From: Streptomyces sp. Tu6071
Lineage (GTDB): Bacteria; Actinomycetota; Actinomycetes; Streptomycetales; Streptomycetaceae
DNA: 64,000 bases
Assembly: GCF_000213055.1 (NCBI RefSeq)
Contig: NZ_CM001165.1
Location: 2,835,445 to 2,899,444, forward strand
Direction of reading: 5' to 3'
Shown: positions 16,033 through 23,445 of the stretch, in pieces
How the letters are laid out: the number at the start of each line of letters is the position of its first letter
Numbering within the stretch: position 1 is the first letter of the stretch
Program-made: the position numbers and the translations under genes
The notes under the pieces: model-generated
The model's input: the letters and a program-made list of their open reading frames with translations, nothing else
What the model was told of the DNA's origin: nothing
Databases searched by the model: none

Positions 16033-17618
16033 CGGGCACTGATGGCGTCACCGTCGTCGTGATCGGCTACAACGACGCCGCGCACCTCACCGATGCCGTC
16101 AACTCGGCCTGCGAACAGGGCGAGTGCGTCCGTGAGGTGATCGCTGTCGACGACTGCTCGACGGACGACAGCCCACGCCTGCTCGACCGTCTCGCCGCGC
16201 GCGAGCCGCGCCTGCGCGTCGTGCGGCGCACCGCCAACAGCGGCGGCTGCGGGACCCCGCGCAACGAGGGCCTGGAGCGCGCGACGTCACCGTATGTCCT
16301 CTTCCTGGACAGCGACGACGTGCTCCCGCCCGGCGCGGTGCGCGCCCTCCTGCGGGCGGCGCGGGCGCACGACGCGGACGTGGCGGGCGGCCTGTGCGTA
16401 CGGCGCGAGCTGCCCGGCGGACGCGAACTCCCCTGGCAGCGGCGGCTGTACGAGAGGGAGCGCACGCTCGACGAGCCCTCGGCGCTCCCCCGGATCGCCG
16501 CCGACACGCTCTGCGTGAACAAGCTGTACCGCACGGACTTCCTGCGCGCCCACGCGATCCGCTTCCCGCCGGGGCGCTACCTCTACGAGGACTTCGTCTT
16601 CACGGCGCGGGTCCTCGCGGCCCGCCCGCGCATGGCACTCGTACCGGACCGGGTCTACGTCTGGCACGTACGGCGCGAGGGGCAGCGCCGCTCGCTCTCG
16701 CTCGACCGGGACGGCGTGGAGAACTGGCGCGCGCGGGTGCGGGCACACCGGCAGGCGGTGGCCGAGCTGTCCGGGCAGCCGCGCCTCGTACGGGCGGCGC
16801 GCGCCGGGTTCCTGGACCGTGGACTGCGCATGTACGTACGGGAGTTGCCGCGCCACGACCCCTCGTACCAGCGCGCGTGGTGGGACCTGACGCGCGCCTA
16901 CCTGACGGCCTTCTCGCCCGCGGACGTCGCCGCGGCGGTCGCCCCGGCGCGCACGGCGGCGGCGGTGGTGCGCGGCGCCCCTGCGCCGCGCGACCTGGGC
17001 CGCCTGCGCGACCTCGTCTCGAAGCCGTCGCGGCTCCTGCCCCCGTACGCGCGTGACGCGGCGGGTGCCCCGGTGTGGGCAGCGGACCTGCCCGGCGTCT
17101 CGCTCGCCCGCCTGGAGCACACCCCGATGGACCGCCTTCCGCTCGCGGTGGACGCGATCCTCAAGCCGTCCGCGCGCGGCAGCCGCCTGCGGCTGCGCCT
17201 GCACGAGCTGTACGGGCGCGTCGCGGAAGCGAGTCCGGTCGCGGTCCAGGCGGCGCTGGTCCACCGCGACACGGGCCGTATCGTGCAGCGCCGCAGCGCG
17301 AGCCTGGCCCCGGGGCCGACCCCCGGCACCTGGACGGCCTCGCTCCGCCTGCACCTGACGGAGCTGGAGGCGGGCACGTGGGACGTGTGGCTCATGCTCG
17401 CCTTCGCGGACGGCACGACGCGCACGACCCGGCCCCGCGCCCTCCCCTCCTCGGGCCGGCTCCGCCGCTCCGCCATTCCGAGCCGCCGCCACGGCCTCGT
17501 CCTGGTCCACCCCTACGCCACGCACTCCGCCGCGCTGGCGCTGCGGGTCGCGCCGGGGGCGCGGGGGATGGGGGACGTGGTGCGGCGGAAGGTGGGGAGG
17601 TGGGTGGGAGCGGGGTGA
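16029..17618 (+). CDS. Family 2 glycosyltransferase, teichoic-acid-type
   Basis: A 529-residue protein with a GT-A domain at about 1-230: VTVVVIGYNDAAHL, VDDCSTDDSP, NSGGCGTPRNEGL and the metal/nucleotide-sugar motif FLDSDDVLPPG. The segment LYEDFVFTARVL carries the catalytic acid region. The C-terminal half (about 330-529) is a beta-rich module like that of the paralogous enzyme at 23442-25169, as in polymer-decorating or polymerising GT2 enzymes. It probably adds a sugar to a wall polymer at the inner membrane face. It starts within the stop of the membrane-protein gene. Confidence 0.85.
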   Translation: MTGTDGVTVVVIGYNDAAHLTDAVNSACEQGECVREVIAVDDCSTDDSPRLLDRLAAREPRLRVVRRTANSGGCGTPRNEGLERATSPYVLFLDSDDVLPPGAVRALLRAARAHDADVAGGLCVRRELPGGRELPWQRRLYERERTLDEPSALPRIAADTLCVNKLYRTDFLRAHAIRFPPGRYLYEDFVFTARVLAARPRMALVPDRVYVWHVRREGQRRSLSLDRDGVENWRARVRAHRQAVAELSGQPRLVRAARAGFLDRGLRMYVRELPRHDPSYQRAWWDLTRAYLTAFSPADVAAAVAPARTAAAVVRGAPAPRDLGRLRDLVSKPSRLLPPYARDAAGAPVWAADLPGVSLARLEHTPMDRLPLAVDAILKPSARGSRLRLRLHELYGRVAEASPVAVQAALVHRDTGRIVQRRSASLAPGPTPGTWTASLRLHLTELEAGTWDVWLMLAFADGTTRTTRPRALPSSGRLRRSAIPSRRHGLVLVHPYATHSAALALRVAPGARGMGDVVRRKVGRWVGAG

Positions 17619-17761
17619 GGGGGCGCGGCGGGGGACTCGCGGGCGGTCGGGGGACGGGTCGGTGGTGTGTGCTGGGGCGGTGGGGCGTTTTCGCGGGAGG
17701 CGGCGCGGCGAGGCTGTCCGCGGCAGGGAGAGAGCCTTCCGACCAGCAAGAGGAGCGCCTT

Positions 17762-18139
17762 ATGCGCCGTACCCCTTCGTTCGCCGTCTCCGTCGTCGCC
17801 CTGAGCGTGGCGGCGCTCGGCGCGGTCCCCGCGGCTGCCGCCGCGCCCCGGCAGAGCCCGGCCGCCTACAGCTGCGGCCCCGGGTACTTCTGCGTCTACG
17901 ACGGCTGGAACGGGACCGGGACCCGGTGCCAGTGGTCCCAGTCGAAGCTGGCCAACACCGCCGACAACTGCTCGTTCATCCAGCGCGGCGCGAACGTCCG
18001 CTCCGTCTTCAACCGCACCGGCCACCGCGTCCAGTACTACACCCAGACCAACTACAAGAATCGCGTCGGCTCCACCCCGAAGAACGGCAAGGGCAACCTC
18101 CAGGGCAACTACCAGATCCGGTCCTTCAAGCCGCAGTAG
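17762..18139 (+). CDS. Secreted peptidase inhibitor I36-like small protein
   Basis: This 125-residue protein has a signal peptide (MRRTPSFAVSVVALSVAALG...AAAAAP) and a small Cys-containing domain. The sequence YSCGPGYFCVYDGWNGTGTRCQWS...NTADNCSFIQRGANVRSVFNRTGHRVQYYT matches the beta/gamma-crystallin-like I36 family, whose founder is a Streptomyces metalloprotease inhibitor. Four Cys residues can form two disulfides. The start ATG at 17762 follows AGGAG by 7 nt. It stands alone, and no protease gene is adjacent, so the inhibitor role is family-based inference. Confidence 0.82.
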   Translation: MRRTPSFAVSVVALSVAALGAVPAAAAAPRQSPAAYSCGPGYFCVYDGWNGTGTRCQWSQSKLANTADNCSFIQRGANVRSVFNRTGHRVQYYTQTNYKNRVGSTPKNGKGNLQGNYQIRSFKPQ

Positions 18140-18257
18140 CCGGGAGGCGTTCCCGCACCGGACGCGGTCGGCGGGGCCCGTCGGGCGGCAGCACGACGAC
18201 CTCGGGCGGGACGGTGCCCAGGTGGCGGCGCCACAGGTCCGGCGTCGTGGCGCTCAC
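18126..18257 (-). CDS. Small ORF coupled to tetR, possible truncated gene
   Basis: A GTG at 18257 overlaps the tetR stop (GTGA) and opens a 43-codon frame reading VSATTPDLWRRHLGTVPPEVVVLPP with almost all G/C third positions. The start resembles the first residues of actinobacterial leucine-rich-repeat proteins, but the reading ends quickly, so a truncated remnant is possible. Its end overlaps the 3' end of the convergent I36-like gene by 14 bp. It could equally be a chance frame. Confidence 0.35.
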   Translation of the reverse strand: MSATTPDLWRRHLGTVPPEVVVLPPDGPRRPRPVRERLPATAA

Positions 18258-18979
18258 GCCCCCCGCAGCCCCGCCGCGACCGTCTTCGCCAGGGCCGCCG
18301 GGTAGCCGCGGTGCGTCTTGGTGCGGACGACGAGGACGCGCCAGTACAGCGGGCCCGTGATCAGGTCGAGGGCGAGGTCGCGGTCCAGGGCCGCGCGGAC
18401 CTCGCCGCGCGCCGCCGCCGCGTCCAGGACGCCCTGGGCCACGCTCCGCTGCGCCTCGCGCAGGGCCTTCTCCAGGGCTTCCTGGAGGTCCGGGTTGCGG
18501 GCCGCCTCGGCGAAGAGGTCGGGGACGATCTGGGAGGCCGCCGGGTGGCGCAGGGCGCGCGAAGCGACCTCGTAGAGCAGGTGCAGGTCCGTTTCGAGCG
18601 AGCCCGTGTCGGGCGCGGGCAGCCCCTGGAGGGCTATCGCGGAGACCAGGTCGAGCACGAGGTGCAGCTTCGAGCGCCAGCGGCGGTAGACGGCCGTCTT
18701 GCCGACGCCCGCGCGGCGCGCCACGCCCTCGATCGACATGCGCCCGTAGCCGACGGCGGCCAGCTCGGCGAAGACGGCGGCACGGATCGCCTCGGTGACG
18801 TCCTCGCGCAGCACGGCGGCACCGGCCGGGGCCCGCCGCGCCTTGCCCGGGGAGGCCGCCGCGCCACCCGGCCCCCCAGCGCCGCCCGGCCCCCCGGCGC
18901 CACCCGTGCCCGTACCGCGGCCGGGCCCCGCCTCCGCCCCGCCCGTTTCCCCGTCGTCTTCCTTCGCGCCACTCGCCAT
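18254..18979 (-). CDS. TetR family regulator of the adjacent exporter
   Basis: A 241-residue regulator. After a ~60-residue Gly/Pro/Ala-rich N-terminal tail, the TetR helix-turn-helix reads VTEAIRAAVFAELAAVGYGRMSIEGVARRAGVGKTAVYRRWRSKLHLVLDLV (about 75-125). The rest is the ligand/dimer domain. The start at 18979 is preferred because a minus-strand TATGCT -10 (18992-18987) begins 13 nt upstream, giving a leaderless start; an in-frame ATG at 18991 would overlap that element. The divergent gene encodes a TagG-type permease, and two near-identical operators lie between. It probably represses both directions. Confidence 0.9.
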   Translation of the reverse strand: MASGAKEDDGETGGAEAGPGRGTGTGGAGGPGGAGGPGGAAASPGKARRAPAGAAVLREDVTEAIRAAVFAELAAVGYGRMSIEGVARRAGVGKTAVYRRWRSKLHLVLDLVSAIALQGLPAPDTGSLETDLHLLYEVASRALRHPAASQIVPDLFAEAARNPDLQEALEKALREAQRSVAQGVLDAAAARGEVRAALDRDLALDLITGPLYWRVLVVRTKTHRGYPAALAKTVAAGLRGA

Positions 18980-19000
18980 GCCGTTCAGCATAGGCGGGCC

Positions 19001-19073
19001 ACGACGAAACGGTTGCGTTGCGACGTCCTCCCGGCCTAGGCTGCGCAACGACGATACGGTTGCGTTCCGACGT
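19001..19073 (+). promoter_or_regulatory. Twin TetR operators and exporter promoter
   Basis: Two 26-bp direct repeats (19001-19026 and 19048-19073) differ at only two positions. Each contains AACG-GTTG-CGTT, an inverted repeat suited to a TetR dimer. Their start-to-start distance is 47 bp. A plus-strand promoter is embedded: -35 TTGCGT (19013-19018, in repeat 1), an 18-bp spacer and -10 TAGGCT (19037-19042), with initiation predicted at about 19049, in repeat 2. Binding would block both polymerase contact and start. The minus-strand tetR -10 ends just left of repeat 1. Confidence 0.65.
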
Positions 19074-19121
19074 GACGGCGTACCCACGACGTACCGACGT
19101 CCCCCAGTGAAGGCGGCGCGT

Positions 19122-20081
19122 GTGAGCCAGGTTCTCGATCCCCTCCCCCCATGGCAGGACCCCACGCCGGGCGCCGGGACAGCCCCCGCGGCCACCGGCG
19201 GTCCCGACACGCATCTCAGCGGCGCCCAGCTCGCCGCCCGGTACGGCCTCTCGGTCAGCGGCGCGCGGCCCCCGCTCGCGGAGTACGTGCGGCAGCTGTG
19301 GGGCAGGCGGCACTTCATCCTCGCCTTCTCGACGGCGAAGCTGACCGCGCAGTACAGCCAGGCGAAGCTCGGCCAGCTCTGGCAGGTCATGACCCCGCTC
19401 CTCAACGCGGGCGTCTACCTGCTGATCTTCGGGCTGCTGCTCGGCACCAGCCGGGGTGTGCCGGACTTCGTGCCGTTCCTCGTCACCGGCGTCTTCATCT
19501 TCACGTTCACGCAGTCCTGCGCCATGGCCGGGACCCGCGCGATCGCCGGGAACCTCGGCCTCGTGCGCGCGCTGCACTTCCCGCGCGCCTCGCTGCCGAT
19601 CTCGTTCACGCTCCAGCAGCTCCAGCAGCTCCTGTACTCGATGATCGCGCTCGTCGTGATCCTCTTCGCCTTCGGCGTGTGGCCGCAGCCGTCGTGGGTG
19701 CTCGTGGTGCCCGCGCTGCTGCTCCAGTTCGTCTTCAACACGGGGCTCGCGCTGATCCTGGCGCGCGTCGGCGCGAAGACCCCGGACGTCGCGCAGCTCA
19801 TGCCGTTCATCACGCGCACCTGGATGTACACCTCCGGCGTGATGTTCAGCCTTCCCCACATGCTCGCCAAGCACGACCTGCCGAGCTGGGTGCACACGGT
19901 CCTCCAGTGCAATCCCCCGGCCGTCTTCATCGATCTCATGCGCTTCGCGCTCATCGACAGCTTCCACTCCGACCAGCTCCCGCCCCACGTGTGGGCCATC
20001 GCCCTCGGCTGGGCGCTGCTGAGCGGCGTCGGCGGCTTCGTCTACTTCTGGAAGGCCGAGGAGAGGTACGGACGTGGCTGA
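19122..20081 (+). CDS. TagG-type polysaccharide/teichoic acid ABC exporter permease
   Basis: A 319-residue ABC-2 membrane protein. Residues 45-100 (LAEYVRQLWGRRHFILAFSTAKLTAQYSQAKLGQLWQVMTPLL) form the amphipathic cytoplasmic start typical of TagG/RfbA/Wzm proteins, and about six helices follow. The GTG at 19122 is chosen because GAAGG lies 9-13 nt before it; a GTG at 19107 has no ribosome site. It forms the channel for an undecaprenyl-linked polymer with the ATPase encoded next, whose start overlaps by 8 bp. Transcription is likely controlled by the divergent TetR. Confidence 0.9.
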   Translation: MSQVLDPLPPWQDPTPGAGTAPAATGGPDTHLSGAQLAARYGLSVSGARPPLAEYVRQLWGRRHFILAFSTAKLTAQYSQAKLGQLWQVMTPLLNAGVYLLIFGLLLGTSRGVPDFVPFLVTGVFIFTFTQSCAMAGTRAIAGNLGLVRALHFPRASLPISFTLQQLQQLLYSMIALVVILFAFGVWPQPSWVLVVPALLLQFVFNTGLALILARVGAKTPDVAQLMPFITRTWMYTSGVMFSLPHMLAKHDLPSWVHTVLQCNPPAVFIDLMRFALIDSFHSDQLPPHVWAIALGWALLSGVGGFVYFWKAEERYGRG

Positions 20082-20919
20082 GACCCGCACGACGGAGAAG
20101 ACCCCCGGGAGCCCCGCACCCGCCGGGAGCCCGGCCACCGCGGCCACCGCCCCCGCCGCCGGTGAGCGGCGCCCCACCGTCATCGCCGAGAACGTCGACA
20201 TCGTCTACCGCGTCAACGGCGCCAAGGGCGGGCGCGGCTCCGCGACCGCCGCGCTGAGCCGGCTCGTACGGCGCCAGGGGCCCGGCGGGCGGCAGGTGCA
20301 CGCCGTGCGGAACGTGTCGTTCACGGCGTGGCGCGGCGAGGCGATCGGGCTCATCGGGAGCAACGGCTCGGGGAAGTCGACGCTGCTCAAGGCCATCGCC
20401 GGGCTGCTGCCCGTCGAGTCGGGGCGGATCTACACGGACGGGCAGCCCTCGCTCCTCGGCGTCAACGCCGCGCTCATGAACGACCTCACCGGCGAGCGGA
20501 ACATCGAGCTCGGTGGCCTCGCGATGGGCATGAGCCGCGCGGAGGTGCGCGAGCGCGCCCCGCAGATCGTGGAGTTCTCGGGGATCAACGAGAAGGGCGA
20601 CTTCGCGAGCCTGCCGATGCGCACGTACTCCTCGGGGATGGCGGCGCGGCTGCGGTTCTCGATCGCGGCCGTCAAGGACCACGACGTACTCCTCGTCGAC
20701 GAGGCGCTCGCGACGGGCGACGCGAGCTTCCGCAAGCGCTCCGAGGCGCGGATCAGGCAGCTTCGCGAGCAGGCGGGGACGGTGTTCCTCGTGAGCCACA
20801 GCAACAAGTCGATCCGCGACACGTGCGAGCGGGCGCTGTGGCTGGAGCACGGGGAGCTGCGGATGGACGGGCCCACGGCGGAGGTCCTGCGGGAGTACGA
20901 GAAGTTCTCGGCCCGCTGA
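20074..20919 (+). CDS. TagH-type polysaccharide/teichoic acid ABC exporter ATPase
   Basis: A 281-residue ATPase. After a Pro/Ala-rich N-terminus comes the family start VIAENVDIVYRVNGAKGG, Walker A GSNGSGKST (about 93-101), the signature YSSGMAARLRF near 188-198, Walker B VLLVDEALATGD near 208-219 and the switch His in VFLVSHSNKSI. The segment GVNAALMNDLTGERNIELGGLAMGM is characteristic of polysaccharide/teichoic exporters. The GTG start lies in the end of the permease gene, ensuring balanced synthesis. It lacks the long C-terminal extension of Bacillus TagH. Confidence 0.92.
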   Translation: MAETRTTEKTPGSPAPAGSPATAATAPAAGERRPTVIAENVDIVYRVNGAKGGRGSATAALSRLVRRQGPGGRQVHAVRNVSFTAWRGEAIGLIGSNGSGKSTLLKAIAGLLPVESGRIYTDGQPSLLGVNAALMNDLTGERNIELGGLAMGMSRAEVRERAPQIVEFSGINEKGDFASLPMRTYSSGMAARLRFSIAAVKDHDVLLVDEALATGDASFRKRSEARIRQLREQAGTVFLVSHSNKSIRDTCERALWLEHGELRMDGPTAEVLREYEKFSAR

Positions 20920-21016
20920 CCCCGGCGGGGCCGGACCGGGCCCCCGTCACGCCCCACGCTCGCGTCCGGTGTCCCCCGTCGTCGCGCCACCCGAACAGCC
21001 CACACCGCAGGAAACC

Positions 21017-21060
21017 GCCCCTTTCCGGACGCACACTGACCAGTGCCGAGGGAAAGGGGC
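21017..21060 (+). promoter_or_regulatory. Hairpin that may hide the ribosome site of the TagF-like gene
   Basis: GCCCCTTTCC (21017-21026) is complementary to GGAAAGGGGC (21051-21060), and the right arm is the purine-rich ribosome site for the GTG at 21067. A second small stem CACTG-AC-CAGTG (about 21033-21044) sits in the loop. Folding would occlude translation initiation. It could also act as a terminator for the exporter genes. Confidence 0.45.
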
Positions 21061-21066
21061 CCCACC

Positions 21067-23445
21067 GTGCCGCCACGTGTCACCGTCATCGTCCACGGAC
21101 CCGACGTCCGGGGCTCCTTCGCCGAGTGCCTGGCCGGGGTGCTGCGCCAGCTCCCGCCGCCCGGGAACGACGGACACGGCGGGCACGCAGGACACGCCGG
21201 GCACGCCGGGCACGCCGGACACGGCAAGCGCGGCGGACACAGCGGGAGCAAGGGCCGCGGCGGGAACAAGAGCCACGGCGGGCACGGGCGCGAGGGCGGC
21301 CGGGAGCCCGAGGCCGAGGTCGTCGTGGTGCCGACCGACGCGGAGGCGCGCGAGGCGAGCGCGCGGGCGGTGGCGAAGGACGGGCGGCTCGTCGTCGTCG
21401 AGGTGCCCGACGGCACTCCGGAGGCGGAGGCGCGTGTCGCGGGGGCGCGGCGGGCCGGCGGCGAGTGGCTGCAGTTCGTCGCGGGCCGGGACCGGCTCCC
21501 GGCGGGGAGTCTGCACGCGCTGACGGGCGCGATCCAGCTCTGCTCGGTCCCGGCGGGCCGCCACCACGCCGACGTGATCCTCCTCAACCACACGCGCTCG
21601 ACGTGGTCGACCGACGGCGCCCCCTCCCCCGACGGCCCCCTCCTGGACAAGGCCGGGCACAGCCCCCTCCCGCTCGTGACGCTCCCCGGGCTGCTCCGCC
21701 TCGCGCCGCTGCTCGGCACGCGCCTCGTGCGGGCCTCGTTCTGGCGGGCGCACGAGGAGGTGCTGACGGCGGGAAACGCGCTGTACACGGCGTACGCGCT
21801 GCCGCTCCTCGCCGACCGCGTCGCGTGCAGTGACCAGCTCGCGCTCGACGCGCGCACGCAGCGCGCCGCGACGCTCCCGCCGCCGGTCGCGGACGGCCCC
21901 GAAGGGCGCGTCGAGCCGTACGTGGCCGCGTACCGCCTCCTGGAGCCGGGCCCCGCGACCGCGCCGCTGCGCCGCACGCTCTACGACCTCATGACCGAGG
22001 ACTGGCTGCACATCATCGCGCGCGAACAGCGTGGCCACGACCGGGGTTTCTTCCTCGCGGCGGCCGAGGCCGCGCGGGCCTGCAAGCCGGAGGGGCACCG
22101 GGCGCCCGAGGGCGTCGACGGGGTGCGGCAGAAGCTCCTCGAAGCGGGCTCGTACGAGCGGTACCTGCGGCTCGCCGAGTTCAACGACCGGCGCAGGCAC
22201 TGGCGTTCACTCGCGCGGAAGCAGAAGCGGGCGCTCGGCGCGAAGGTCCGCGCGCGCCGGGGCCGCGCGGCCCGCAAGGCGCCGCTCGACCCGGACCTCG
22301 CCGTCTTCACCGCGTACTGGAACAGGGGCGTGACCTGCAACCCGGGCGCGATCGCCACGAAGCTCGCCGAGATCGCCCCGCACATCAAGCCCGTGTGGGT
22401 CAGCGGCCGGGCACGCGTGCCGCTGCTCCCGCCGGGGACCGAGCACGTCGTGCCGGGCACGCCCCGCTACCAGGAGGCGATGGCCCGCGCCACGTACCTC
22501 GTCAACAACGTCAACTTCCCGACCGGTTGGGTGAAGCGGCCCGGCCAGCTCCACCTCCAGACCCACCACGGCACCCCGCTCAAGCGCATGGGCCTGGACC
22601 AGATGCCCTACCCGGCCGCCGCGCACGGGCTGGACTTCCGGCAGTTGCTGCGCCGCATCGACAAGTGGGACTACAGCCTCACCTCGAACCGGCACTCGAC
22701 GCTCATGTGGCGCCACGCCTACCCCTCCGGGTACACCGAGCTGGAGCACGGCTACCCGCGCAACGACGTGTACTACACGGCCGGTCCGGACCTGGTGCGG
22801 GCGGTGCGGACGCGGCTCGGCATCGCGCCCGGGGTACGGGCCGTGCTCTACGCGCCGACGCACCGCGACTACGAGAGCGAGTGGCACCCCCGGCTCGACC
22901 TCGCACGCCTCACCGAACGCCTGGGCCCCGACACGGTGTTGCTCGTGCGCGGACACTACTTCTACTCGTCGAGCCCGAGCGAGCTGGCCGGGCTGCGCGC
23001 GACCCGCCGGGTGCTCGACGTCTCCGCGTACGAGCCCGTGGAGGAACTGGCCCTCGCGGCCGACGCCCTCGTCACGGACTACTCGTCGATCATGTTCGAC
23101 TACGCGCACCTGGACCGCCCGATCGTGGTCTACGCCGACGACTGGGAGATCTACCAGGCCACGCGCGGCGTCTACTTCGACCTCATGGAGCGGCCCCCGG
23201 GCGCGGTCGCCCGCACCGAGGACGAGCTGACGGAGATCCTCGCGGGCGACGCGTGGCGCGACACCGCCGCGCGGACGGCGCGCGCCGCCTTCCGGGAGCG
23301 GTTCTGCGCCTTCGACGACGGGCGCGCCGCCGAACGCGTCGTCCGGCGCGTGTTCCTGGGCACCCCGGACGCCGAACTCCCGCCCGTGCTCCCGCTCGCG
23401 GAGCGCACCCCCGCCCCCACGCCCGAGGAGGCCGTGTCCGCATGA
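21067..23445 (+). CDS. CDP-glycerol glycerophosphotransferase family polymerase with GT-like N-terminus
   Basis: A 792-residue protein. The N-terminal ~200 residues (VTVIVHGPDVRGSFAECLAGVLRQL...GGEWLQFVAGRDRL) look like a degenerate GT2 domain, interrupted at about 36-80 by a His/Gly-rich tract. The C-terminal ~400 residues are TagB/TagF-like: NNVNFPTGWVKRPGQLHLQTHHGTPLKRMG, a YAPTHRDYESEWHPRL loop and DALVTDYSSIMFDYA; the conserved His and Asp/Ser residues build the CDP-polyol site. It would transfer polyol-phosphate units from a CDP donor to a lipid-linked teichoic-acid-like chain at the inner membrane face. The start is GTG 21067 after GGAAAGGGG. The stop overlaps the next gene (ATGA). Confidence 0.88.
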   Translation: MPPRVTVIVHGPDVRGSFAECLAGVLRQLPPPGNDGHGGHAGHAGHAGHAGHGKRGGHSGSKGRGGNKSHGGHGREGGREPEAEVVVVPTDAEAREASARAVAKDGRLVVVEVPDGTPEAEARVAGARRAGGEWLQFVAGRDRLPAGSLHALTGAIQLCSVPAGRHHADVILLNHTRSTWSTDGAPSPDGPLLDKAGHSPLPLVTLPGLLRLAPLLGTRLVRASFWRAHEEVLTAGNALYTAYALPLLADRVACSDQLALDARTQRAATLPPPVADGPEGRVEPYVAAYRLLEPGPATAPLRRTLYDLMTEDWLHIIAREQRGHDRGFFLAAAEAARACKPEGHRAPEGVDGVRQKLLEAGSYERYLRLAEFNDRRRHWRSLARKQKRALGAKVRARRGRAARKAPLDPDLAVFTAYWNRGVTCNPGAIATKLAEIAPHIKPVWVSGRARVPLLPPGTEHVVPGTPRYQEAMARATYLVNNVNFPTGWVKRPGQLHLQTHHGTPLKRMGLDQMPYPAAAHGLDFRQLLRRIDKWDYSLTSNRHSTLMWRHAYPSGYTELEHGYPRNDVYYTAGPDLVRAVRTRLGIAPGVRAVLYAPTHRDYESEWHPRLDLARLTERLGPDTVLLVRGHYFYSSSPSELAGLRATRRVLDVSAYEPVEELALAADALVTDYSSIMFDYAHLDRPIVVYADDWEIYQATRGVYFDLMERPPGAVARTEDELTEILAGDAWRDTAARTARAAFRERFCAFDDGRAAERVVRRVFLGTPDAELPPVLPLAERTPAPTPEEAVSA
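21172..21290 (+). repeat. In-frame 9-bp repeats encoding a His/Gly-rich tract
   Basis: Short units of the GG(G/A)CACGCC type are repeated within the TagF-like gene and translate as GHAGHAGHAGHAGHG followed by further G-H/G-K units. The array has the look of slippage expansion. His every third residue could bind metal, or the tract may be a neutral linker. Confidence 0.7.
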
